This document shows positions 48,845 to 59,845 of a stretch of 64,000 nucleotides of DNA, piece by piece. The position numbers were made by a program, and so were the translations under genes. Each line of letters opens with the position of its first letter. The stretch's first letter is position 1. The stretch spans positions 28,889,325 through 28,953,324 of the forward strand of contig CM017555.1 in assembly GCA_007844125.1 (NCBI GenBank), read 5' to 3'. The notes under the pieces are model-generated. The model was given only the letters and a program-made list of their open reading frames with translations, was not told the DNA's origin and did not search any database. The stretch comes from Sinonovacula constricta (lineage: Eukaryota; Mollusca; Bivalvia; Cardiida; Solecurtidae).

Positions 48845-49012
48845 AAGTTGTAACTGCTCTCCCTACCCGCCGCTCACCAAGAGGGTTCGATCCCCAGTCA
48901 TGGAGGAAAGGAAGTACTTCAGTCATTGTTTGGAGTCTTCCTCCACTAAAATAACTGAACGTCGCTATAATGACCATACTTGTGTCGACCCCACGTATTT
49001 CTAAACGCATTT
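48845..49012 (+). mobile_element. tRNA-derived SINE fragment
   Basis: GTAACTGCTCTCCC ... GAGGGTTCGATCCCCAGTCATGG resembles the anticodon-arm to B-box part of a tRNA (GGTTCGATCCCC) fused to a non-tRNA body ending in an A/T-rich tail near 49,012. The 5' acceptor stem and a clean A box are missing, so it is not a functional tRNA gene. It directly abuts the family B SINE at 49,051. Confidence 0.5.
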
Positions 49013-49050
49013 CTTTATAATTGTGTTCATCTCTTATTTGACAATATTCA

Positions 49051-49445
49051 GGTTGCCGAGGCTTTTATCTACTATACATATTGTACATGTTAAAAGTTTA
49101 TTTTATTAGTAGTTGATTGTCTATTTATTAGTTCATTTTATCACCCGATGCAGGTGCTTACTGTCAGTTAGTCACACTTTGACTGGATAATTTTATTTAC
49201 AATATTTGTTTGACAAAAACACTCTTCAGGAAGTGCGAGTTTGAAACTTTCCACATACCAGGTTTAGGCAGCCCAGTCGGTCGTTTAGCCAAGACGGTAA
49301 CTGCTGGCTTTTCTTTTTGAGTGTTATGTCTCGTGTCTGTGTTTTTGTCACATTTGCATTTATACTGATTCCCTCTGTCTAGAGGTAGTTTAGATTTAAA
49401 TATCTGTGGTAAATTAGATATGACATTTTAGTACATGTATTTACC
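49051..49445 (+). mobile_element. SINE-like family B, near full length
   Basis: The 5' module GGTTGCCGAGGCTTTTATC is complete. The core (CAGGAAGTGCGAG...) carries a small deletion spanning most of the CCGACTGACCGTTCC part. The 3' module ends in a diverged tail (TGACATTTTAGTACATGTAT). Confidence 0.75.
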
Positions 49446-50003
49446 TTTTGATACATTGTGACTTTGATGTAATATAATGAAAATATTAGATAAAAATATT
49501 GAAAAATCAAAATTATTCTGATAAGGATAACCATCAGAAGAGATAACAGACGGACAAGCAAAACTATTTATTATAATTTCATTTCTATTCTGCATGTCAG
49601 CGTGCGTGGCCTCATTTTATTGCCATGCAGGAGTTAAAGATATGCCATAAATGCCAGACTTCTCATCATTATTCCAGAAAATACGAGGACAAATGGACAA
49701 GTGAACATTTTCCATTTTCCCTTATGATTCGTGTATAGACATAAGTAATCTAGCAGCGAGTATCTGTTTCTGTAAATACTGAACAAACGGCTGCCTTGGG
49801 TTATTTTAGAGGACATATTGTCCAAACCAAGAAGCTGCACAGTCACACAGAAGTACTTGGAACACGGATATGTCTTTTAAGAATAACTGAATGCCGATTA
49901 CTTTCAACTTAAAAAAATGTCTGCGAGATGAATGTTCGTTAGTTGTTATGCCTCGAAAAAACAACAGCAAGTTATTAAATAGCCTTTTTTCTGTCAACTT
50001 TTT

Positions 50004-50202
50004 CCAGCGGTCCTTTTGTCGATTGAACGTTCTATGGCGGAAATTATTGGCTTTGCTCTATTTTGACGTAATGTATTGATTCGGTGGTCTTGTCCCCACA
50101 CCAATGTACTCTTTGTAAATACTTTCTGTTGTGTTGTTGTATCTGTTTAAAATTGTAATATATATTGCAAAAGTCAAAGGAGCCTGCATATATTTGTCAT
50201 TA
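50004..50202 (+). mobile_element. SINE-like family A, old diverged copy
   Basis: Recognisable core (GCGGTCCTTTTGTCGATTGAACGTTCTATGGCGG, read in pieces) and 3' module (ATTGCAAAAGTCAAAGGAGC then TTTGTCATT). Strongly mutated relative to 54,963-55,258. Confidence 0.6.
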
Positions 50203-52734
50203 TAAATAACACATAAAAAAGTAACGGCGTGATGATTATAGCAAAAGATGGAAATATCTATTTACATTAACAGTTTACATCTAACGTAATAAGAACGCTC
50301 CATCATAGTAATGTGTATTTTTGTCTTAAAACAAATTATCTTCAGGATTATTTTTATTTTCATTTTTACTAATCATCAAGTTCGTTTACTGAATGTCGGT
50401 TTATACTTTGCAAAAGACAAGATCTGCCTAATTGCCACTGAATCGTTACTTTTACAAAGTAACACTGTGCAAAACATTTCCGCTTCCATTAGTTTTTTTC
50501 GTTGTTTCAATGTCTCCGAAATATTTTATTGCCACGCACACAAAAGCATATTCACGTTACACTACTCACATGTCACACATAATTTCGTAGGTTATATGGA
50601 TAAAAGGCCTGATCTGAGTAAAACATAACATGTTTGACAAGTTTATGTTCTAAGAAAAGATAAATATATTAATATTAAGGAAGGAGCACATTAATGATGC
50701 GAGCCTAATTTGGTGAATGTCCCAAGGGTTAGTTTTTACATTATACACACGTTAGTTCGATTTGTCTGCACATTGTGAGCGTTTACTTTGATCTTTGACC
50801 AATCAATACTTTAGTCTTCCGAATATGAAGCTGGTTCATCATAGCTGTTAAATGGCTGCGTAAATAACGTCGAAAAAAAAGAAAAAGAAAAGTGATTTCG
50901 CGACAATTAACGGTGCCATGAGGAAAGCACCATAGTTATGTTGCTAAAATTATAGTTAATCGTTATGTGGCGTTCTTTTTATGCTAGCAGTACTATTCAT
51001 TTGTTCTAGATGCAGTATACTGGTTGTGAAAATTTCAACTTCTACATCTGTCATGTGATTTAACAAGAAGGAAATCTATAAATGTTGTCCATAGCCCAAA
51101 CACCCAAAACCTCATCTAAAACACATTTGCCTTGATAGACGAAATATAAATATCAATCGGTTATGACTGTTTTACGGCTTTGGAGCTACATTTAAATATA
51201 TATATATCCGACAGCAATGGCCTTCAACTCCTATATTGTAGTAGGTCGACTTATATGTCACAATAATCCATATGCATTCTTAACTTGACAAAACTAAATA
51301 CAATATGACCACATTTATAAAATAATTATTTCGTGATTTTTCAAATGAAACATAATTTAATTTAAAAATTCAACATTCAACAGAATGAACAAAGAGGCAT
51401 ACCTACTAGCAGAAAACGTAATGAGCCAGCTCTATTTTAGCATTAATACACATGTATTATAATGTTTCCATGGCTACATATCGTAAGGAAAAATAGATAA
51501 ATAAGAAAATGGATATTGTTGATGCTTGCGATATGTGAACGGAGTTCAACTAGATTTAAACTACTTGATTTAATTTTGCATATATAGTGACTGATACATC
51601 CGTATTGATTTATTCAATTAAATCATTGTCTTTTTAAAACTGGAATTATTAATCATAAATATTTTAGCTAAAATGCCATGTCAAACTAATGAAAATGTAA
51701 CACATTCTATACATTATTAATGAACGGAAAATACTTTACATACTATCACGCTATGGCTTTAAATTATGCTTCTGCAAAGATTAGCTGTGACGAACGACAC
51801 TATTTAGAAATAAAACTGGCATTATTTTGATTTATACAGGCATTATTATTGTACTTTTATTGCGTATTTATAAAATCAAGCGACAGAGTTAACGTTCAGG
51901 TCTCCCGCTATTTAAGGGCAGAGGGACATGCACTGCGTACAGATATAATCATTAAATCAATAGTGTTGCTAACAAGAATCTTTACTCCAAATGTCCATCC
52001 TAATTGTCTTCTTTGTGAATTCTTAATTGCGCCGAGAAATTTGACAATACAGCGCGACGCCGGGCTACAATTAGATTTGCTCCGTACTAGTATTCCATTG
52101 TATGCCGTGAAGTATTGAGATATATTTTAATGGAGTTACATGATGAATCTAGATATATACAACTGAAATGTCTGTTCACGGTACAACGTGTGACCAAATA
52201 TTGTGCTTGGCACAAAGATCATTGTTCGACTGTACGTCTAATCTGCTGAATTTATGCATGCTATATAAAAATATAAATTTGAAAACTGTGTTGGCGTTTA
52301 AAAGTTGAGACTCAGCCCAAAACTGAGCATTAATCATTGTAATATCGCCTACCATTTGTTCAATAATAGTTGTAAAATGTATTTGATACGTTAATCAGAT
52401 GATCCAGTCCATGGGAGTCCTTCGAATACTGAATTTATTGACATCTTTACCTGACATAACGTCTTTCTATCTAGCCAGAAAAAAAATCAATCTAATATAA
52501 TGTGTGTGGGTTGTGAAGGACACTCCCTTACTACACATACGTACATTGTTCTATACAGTTAGATGTTGTCAATATCACATGTCAAGTTTGTCTCTGATGT
52601 GCGTCTGTTCATGGCAAGCGGTAGGGACTGAAGGCACACCCTTACAGCTTATTGCGTGACATATTCATCGTTTATGGACTTACTTGAGATAAAATAGATG
52701 TTTTAAATAATTGTATCTATTCATGGCACAGATA
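50203..52734. other. AT-rich DNA, no supported gene
   Basis: Contains plus-strand frames of 105 codons (50,311-50,628) and 89 codons (51,849-52,118). The second follows a TATACAG acceptor-like site. Without homology neither rises above chance. A short (TA)n is at 51,197-51,207. Confidence 0.45.
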
Positions 52735-52756
52735 AAGAAATAAATAAATAAACAAA

Positions 52757-52815
<59 letters not shown>

Positions 52816-52850
52816 ATACACAAATAAAATAAATAAAAGAATAAATAATT
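52735..52850 (+). repeat. (AAAT)n microsatellite
   Basis: About 27 imperfect units of AAAT with CAAAT and AAAAT variants, running into a TATATCTATCT-type repeat to 52,886. Confidence 0.95.
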
Positions 52851-52886
52851 ATATATAAATATATCTATATATCTATCTATATCTTA

Positions 52887-54962
52887 TCATTGGTGATAAG
52901 GGCATTTTTACATCTTATTTTCGCAAACCTTTCACTTCAAAATCGTAAAGCTTAAATAATATATTTTTCATAGACAGACGTTACGAATACACTCTTGCTG
53001 TAACTCACGAGAATGAGATGATTTGCGTCATTTTTTCCTAGAAATGTATTTTAACATATTTGTACTCTTCCATGCAGGCTAGTCTCTTTAATATTTGAAT
53101 AAACACTTCTCTGATGCTGTCTTTAGACCATCAAGGACAACCCCCATGAACGATGTTTTTAAAACATGGATATTTTGTCACGATTCCTCCTACACCGAGT
53201 TCGATATTTTCTATAGTAAACATATAATGACGTGCAAGATACCAGGTCCTTCATAACATCAGACATGTGACCTATCGCATTCGTAAACAATTGTCCATTA
53301 GGCGTGATGATTAAGTTCATAATATCTACCACGGAACATGACAATATATTGTATATACTTTCTTGTTGATGTTTCAGTACAATAGGGGCTTTGTTTGCAA
53401 CGCTAATGAGTGCTGCACAACACATTTGATTGATCTAATAAAAAGACAAGATAATATTTCCAACGAAAGCGCACATTCATACTGAGATAATATTCGGCTG
53501 CATTATGCAATGTGGTTTAAAATACACACATGTCGATAAAGAGTAATAGCTGTTAGTGTAAAAAATATTGGAAAATGTGAAAATGGTTAAAAAGGTTATT
53601 ATCTGATAACCGTTACCATTCGCATGGCACTCCTTTCTTCTACAGACTGTGCAATTAGTAGGTGCTAAATGGCTGTTTTATGTAAGGTTTGTACTCGCGA
53701 TTGACACAAGTTTAATTACGCTGTAGACTGTGCATTGATCTTTACAGATTTCAACTATTAATAGTTGTTTATGCTTAAATTTGGGCGAAATAAATTCCTA
53801 ACGTTATTCTTTCGGTTGGGTAAGTTACATGCATATAACGTTGAACAATTCTCTGCGAATGGCATTGTTTTTGCACATATGGTATTGCTTTGCGGAATAT
53901 GGTGATTTCTACAATAATATTTGGAAATGTCTACATAATTTTACATGTTGTCCCCTTGCTTACCCCCTATCCTAAAGACACAAATGTATCGTTTTTAGAT
54001 ATTTCCAGTAAGATCTTTTACACAGAGGTGACAATATTTAAGTTAGAGTTGCATGACAACGTACTTTATTAAGATAATCCGCTGTTTGAAAAGAGCATGC
54101 CACAGCAGTAAATTGTCTCGGGCTATTTGCTTATAATAAATACAACTGCTTATAACTTGATTAAATGCTTGCGACAAAACATGTCGTTTTAATATTTGTT
54201 AGCAAGCGCCGATTGAGTTCATGTATCGTACCATATTATGTCTTTAATACCTCGTACAAGAAAAATATAAAAAATATTTTGAATGTTACAGGTATAATAC
54301 AGAACTTACATAATGGTTACACGGCAGTTAATAGCGTAAACCATATTAACAAGTCATTCACGTTTTGCTTAATGAGGATATTAAGCAAGCGGTTCTCGCA
54401 GGAAATGATAAAATAATAATATGTTCTTAACTACACGACACAACACTAATACATAGCAAAACTACATACCACTAGATTAAAATATGATTCAACGTTGCTA
54501 TTATTGTATAATTTTAAAATTTGTCAGCAAACGTTAACCCTTACGCCATTTGTATAATTATTCTGTGATATTTATATTTTAACCTCCTGTAAATTAATGC
54601 GCGCCCAATAACAAACATTTAGGGCGAGGGTAAATAAATCCAAGTAGTAGTAATCTGAGGCATACAGATCACTTAAAGTTAGTATGCTTCTTAAAACCAT
54701 GTACAAGAACTTCCTATAAAACTTTCATACAAGATAAAACAAAATGTGATGTCATTATCTCAGCTAAACAAAGACTGCAGTGAAACACCGATTTAGCAAA
54801 CTTGGTTCAAACTTTAATCAAAGTTTAATCTTCTATAAACATCAATTACTTCTACAAAGCACGTTAACATAAAAAGAAACATATAAACATTTCATGCAAT
54901 ATGTTTGATAACTGCCTATTTTAAGTTGCAAAACGCATGGGTCATGTTAAACTTGATGAGCG
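52887..54962. other. AT-rich DNA, no supported gene
   Basis: The minus-strand frame 53,159-53,434 follows a good acceptor (CTTTTTATTAG) and ends in a basic tail. It has 92 codons, close to chance length, and no recognised homologue. Confidence 0.4.
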
Positions 54963-55258
54963 CTTGGACACTTATTCAAATGGATCGGTTTTCTTTTCAT
55001 TGCTTGAATTCGAGAAGCCCATCAGGAAGTGCGAGGTTAGAGCTCTGTAAAACAGGTTTAAGCACCCCAGTTGGTCCATGTTGCCGACTGACCGTTCCAA
55101 GGCGGTAACTGTCGGGTTTGCTCTTATTGTTAAATGACTCATCACGGATTTGTTCTCACATTTACATTTTGTGTGCATGTGCATACCATAGTCCTTTTTC
55201 TTTTCAATTTTTGTATATGTTGCAATGCTCATAGGACTTTGTCTTATATATTCTTATT
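54963..55258 (+). mobile_element. SINE-like family A, near full length
   Basis: 296 bp with all three modules: 5' (TTGGACACTTATTCAAATGG), core (CAGGAAGTGCGAGGTTAGAG...GGCGGTAACTG, about 55,022-55,110) and 3' (CTCATAGGACTTTGTC...). Matches 8,199-8,490 nearly end to end and so defines the family A boundaries. Confidence 0.82.
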
Positions 55259-56415
55259 GATAAAACTGTTTATCCTAGAAATAGTTTTACAATATACATG
55301 TAAATGTATGATGTAATTCGTTTGAAATATTACATTACGCTGAAATACATAACCATTTTGGCAATGCATCCATCAACTAGAAGGGATCCCATATTATGAG
55401 TACATTGTTGTCACAATGAGGTCTATTTACACAAACTGTCATAGTTTACTATATACTCTTACTGGGACCATACCCTTGTAAGTTTGAATACATTTGACTT
55501 TGTTTTTTTCTCCATTAATTATTATCCGATTTTTGCCAAACCGTTCAGAGGCAAGTTCAAATAAAAAATTAAACAGATTAAAAAAGGTTTCTTAGAACCT
55601 ACCTGGTAGATTTAAGACCACCCACTTCTCGGGGAAGTATGCATTGTTATATATAAAATAGCTTGAATTAATAATAAAAGATTCAAAACCAGACCAGACA
55701 ATCAGTAAAGATCTGTTTGATTACACAGATCTCTTAAGCTGGTTAAGAATGGTCTTTCTTAAAACTTCAAACAAAATATTCCACAATAATCAGATTAACC
55801 TAAATTTATACAGCTTTTCTTGCTAGCTTTATTGCATATTTAACTTGTTAAATACTGCCTGGGCTCCATTTAGCCATGTACATTTCTCTAAAACCCTACT
55901 ATTATTGGTGAACGATACACATTTTATGTCAATTCGCTACCTTCATTTCTCTGTTTAGCTTCAGATTAAACTTATACGATACAATCGCAACTTGAAATTG
56001 TTACGATGGATCATGATGGAGAGATACCTTTGCAAAAAAATAAAAAAAATGTTAAATAAAGAAAACGAAAAAGTGAGAAAAAACATCATGGATGTGCGGT
56101 ATCCAGTTTGCGTATAGACCATGTGTCTTGAGCAATCAGATCCTTATCATGGGATCCAGAATATCTGCAACTTTGTTCATTCCCTGTTGCCTGCTTTAAT
56201 TGTTACCGCACATGTATTACCCATTTTCTTTAAATAATACATTGCCAAGCTGCAGCGAATTGGCGTTTTTCTACACGTGTTAACCTGCATCAATGAAACA
56301 TCTGTTTACTTAACACTGATTGAGAAAGTAACTTACCTCGAAATCCGGTGTATAAACAGTCCTAGGTAACGTTTGATATAACAACGGAAAACAGTTAAAT
56401 ATTCGACAACCAATA
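55259..56415. other. AT-rich DNA with small inverted repeats
   Basis: AGATCTGT/ACAGATCT forms a perfect 8-bp hairpin at 55,709-55,732, followed directly by CTTAA/TTAAG at 55,733-55,747. No gene supported. Confidence 0.5.
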
Positions 56416-56836
56416 GGTAAATAAGAAAAGGTCCTATCAAAATTTTCACAGATATTTAAATTTTATCTACCAATAGACAAAGGCAAACAAGGTAAATGTA
56501 AATGTGACAAAAAACAAACAAACACAACAACACAGAGACGAGACATAACACACAAAAAGAAAAACCATCAGTTACCGCCTTGGACCGGTCAGTCGGCAAA
56601 AGGGTCAACTGGGGTGCTTAAACCTGGTTTGTGGAGCGCTCCCACCTCGCACTTCCTGAATGTTTTTCTATCAAACAAACAGTGTAAATAAAAATATCCC
56701 GTCAAAGTGAAACAACTAACAGTAAGCACCTGCATCGGGAGTTAAAACAGATATAATGAACATATGTACATACATAATAACTTGTAATAAAACAACATAT
56801 GTACAGTATGTACAGTAGATAAAAGCCTCGGCATCC
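56416..56836 (-). mobile_element. SINE-like family B, near full length
   Basis: Reverse-complement copy with all three modules: the 5' end GCCGAGGCTTTTATCTACTG near 56,815-56,834, the core at 56,565-56,658 and the 3' end GACCTTTTCTTATTTACC near 56,416-56,433. The central hairpin is CAGTTGA...CCGACTG in this copy. Confidence 0.8.
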
Positions 56837-57738
56837 AAACCTTATTGTAAGTCCCAATGTTTCCTAATCGATCTCAGGTAAATGGATAGCAAAGTAAAGT
56901 TGCTGATAAAATGCATAAATCACATTACAATCGCTGGACCCTGAACTATCATTATGCTTAAAACAGTAAAGTATACAGTAAAGTATCTGTACAGTAAAAT
57001 CTACTTCAGTTTCAGCTATACAAATATCATCATATTCATGCGAAATAACCCATATATTTGCGTTACATTAATGACATAAATAAAGGTAAAACAACGTGAA
57101 GTCAAATATAGATCAATTAGACATACGAGTAGTAATGTTTAAACAGTTTATATTGTCTAACCAGTTTGTGAATATAAAATAACTATCTGTGTTCTCAAAA
57201 CATACATATTTCATATTTGATCATCGGTTGGTTGTTCAAAGAAATATGCAATGTAAGTTTCATTGCCGTTGCACTTTATTTTTGCTAAACAGTTATCTCA
57301 TATCTCATAAACTGAGCCTAGGCTATGTTTTTTACATTAAAGTATAATTTAAAGAATAATGGTTTATATTTATAATACATATGCAATCAACTGAGTAAAC
57401 ATCACTAAAAGCGACTGTCATAAAATTAAATATATTGCTTACTTAAAGGCGGGATTTGACACAGCGGTAATCCATGTAAGTATTTACTTTACTAAAATGT
57501 TGACTTCATATCATATCGTACGTCGAAAATATATGGAAAATATATGGTTATAGCAGCAATTTTTACTTCTTGAGCTAATAAATAATGGATATCTTATTAT
57601 TTTCAGTCTCGTTTGATCGCATACACCTTATATTAAAGAATGTTATGCCACACAAATACTAAACCCAGTATATATATATATACATCTCATGTCAAAAATG
57701 TATGCTCCTTGTCGCTCTAACGACAACACTGATTTATA
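56837..57738. other. AT-rich DNA, nothing recognised
   Basis: A short (TA)n is at 57,671-57,682. No frame or repeat of note. Confidence 0.5.
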
Positions 57739-57905
57739 AACCTGTGTAGGACACATCTTGTAGAAGTGTTACCGTAACCGTATCTCGTACATCGAACGTA
57801 ATCAAACCGTACGTACATCGTATCGTGTGACAACCGTTACGGTTCCAGAACTATATATATAGAGAGAGAACCTGTGTAGGACGCATCTTGTAGGTGTGTT
57901 ACCGT
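57739..57905 (+). repeat. 37-bp direct repeats flanking a CG-rich spacer
   Basis: AACCTGTGTAGGACACATCT... (57,739-57,775) recurs at 57,869-57,905 with three differences. The 93-bp spacer is unusually rich in ACCGT/CGTAC motifs and holds an inverted pair ACCGTAAC/GTTACGGT. Unlike the surrounding sequence, it has many CpG dinucleotides. Confidence 0.8.
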
Positions 57906-59265
57906 CTTGCATCTACACCAGCTGATACTCGGGAAAAGAACATTTAGATGTTTAGAGCAGCTTACGAAGATAGAAGGTAAACAGGTTGAAATTAAGATTT
58001 AGAGTGCATATCGATCCAGACAAAACAACAGCCTTATGCTGCGGGCTTCTTTGGTATATGTCAGATTTGATAATGTTTCGGTTATAGGAATCAGTAAATA
58101 TGGAAGTCATATTGATGTTTACATATCGGTTTAACGTCTTCCCAATATTAAGTTTAAAAAATGTGTACGATGAAATTTGATAACGTGATATTGCAATAAA
58201 CGCAGAACACAATCATTTCAAGTATTGTTAAGATATGTCAATTATACAAACTTTCAGTCAATAAATACTCTTGAGACAATATTATAGCTTAATTAGTTTG
58301 CTAATGTAAAGGCCTGTACTGTTGGTTTTCCATTTGCCACATCTTTCTCTCTCTCTCTTTGTCATTTTATGTTTTACTCACGCTCCCTTTCCCTTTTCCA
58401 TATATCATTTTTTTTCTCAACGGTCGGCCATGCTGAAAGTAAACCCGCCCATCCATCCGATGTTTATGAAGACATGGCAGCACAGGATTACTGATGATGC
58501 AGTGTGATGCAATAATAGTTTGGGATGGATTATGGGTCAGACAGTTTTATTGTTGCCAAGTTTACGGAAGATATGTAATGCTGGTCCATAATTCTTCCAT
58601 AGAAAGAAAACACTACTAAAAACGATAATTTTTTGTGGAAGTGTATTGCATTTATAACATGCGTAGCTACATTTCTTAATGTCAACATAGAAACCAAATA
58701 GAAACAGTATTCGTTGAATGTGGAGAAACAGAACAAGGGCGATTATAATGTACATAATGTACACATAATTCTTTCTATCTTTTACCACACTTGTATAACA
58801 ACAGGTAATTCTTAACAGCGTTTATCATTGTCAAGGCCTGGTGGAAATCTAAACACAATTAGCGTGTTAGTAGTTCAATACCGAATGGTTGAGCGTTAAG
58901 CACATATTAACATGTCCATTGCTACGAAGACCTTTTAACAACATGAAAGGTTTCTTGGAAGCACATATAATTCCTTTTAATGTAAATTTCTGAGAAATGA
59001 ATATATGCCCTAAAAGGTCTAATAAATAATCTCAAATCCTTTGCAGGAAAAAAAAACAATATCTTTATTTATTCGTGACAAACACGGTGAGCAAACTTGA
59101 TTCAGCTTGGCACCTTTGTAAGCAACACCGATAATTTTGACAGTAATTTAAACAATTTCAAATCAGTTTTCAATGAAATATTAATTGATGTCAAGAAGCA
59201 TTTTTTTTCTATAAAATAAGGATGTAAATGACAGATGGACAGAACAAAACAGCTGGCCATCAATA
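57906..59265. other. AT-rich DNA, no supported gene
   Basis: Overlapping minus-strand frames at 57,952-58,212 and 58,530-58,788 are within chance length and have no recognised motif. Confidence 0.5.
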
Positions 59266-59340
59266 GGTAAATAAGAAAAGGTCCTACAACAATTTCCACA
59301 GATATTTAACTATCATTCGACAAAAGGAAAACAGACCGCA
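59266..59340 (-). mobile_element. SINE-like family B, 3' fragment
   Basis: Reverse complement of the family B 3' end only (GGTAAATAAGAAAAGGTCCT ... ACAGATATTTAA). Severely 5'-truncated, as expected for LINE-mobilised retroposons. Confidence 0.7.
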
Positions 59341-59617
59341 ATAGAAATAAGTGTTTTAATTTATTGCGTTTTCCTTGGTATTTGAATTATTTATTGGTAA
59401 TTTCTGCTTCTACACTTATTTTTGTTATGTTTAGTAGTATCTATTATTTTATTTTATTGATCACATTTATGTGTAAACCATTTTATGTTTCCTATGCTGA
59501 AATAAATCTATCGTACAGATCTATCTATCTAACTCTTTACTCAAATTCCATTCAATTTTTAAATTGTGTTAGTGTTCTTAGGTTCTTGTTAAAGGTCGTG
59601 TAAGTCTATATAACATA

Positions 59618-59845
59618 AAAAAAACGGAACGAAAACAAAGAACAAAAGAAACTGAACATAACACAAACAACAACAAAAAACAACAACAAACATGAACAAA
59701 ATAAACAAAACAACAACAAAAAAGACCAACAGCACCGCGGCCCCTCCCCAAATAAAAGAAAAAAACAGTCACAAGAAAAACAGCACAAAAACACACACAC
59801 ACAAAAAAAACACATACACAATGGCAAAACAGCAACAACAACAAA
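59618..59845 (+). repeat. A/C-rich low-complexity tract
   Basis: Plus strand almost without T (AAACAACAACAAAAAAC-type), with a short GCACCGCGGCCCC island at 59,730-59,746. Frames on both strands here are compositional artefacts. Confidence 0.78.

Noticed and set aside
50311..50628. 105-codon plus-strand frame with faint resemblance to the 48,170 exon (LI..ESL...N...NIS)
   Set aside because: Splice phase does not match, the similarity fades after about 30 residues, and several frames of this length are expected by chance in 64 kb of such AT-rich DNA.
51840..52118. Open frame after TATACAG with polar and hydrophobic mix
   Set aside because: Length is near chance expectation and no homologous segment is visible in the window.
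53159..53434. Minus-strand frame after a good acceptor, ending in a basic tail
   Set aside because: Attractive splice site and composition, but 92 open codons are within chance range and no partner exon or family was found. Worth a transcript check only.
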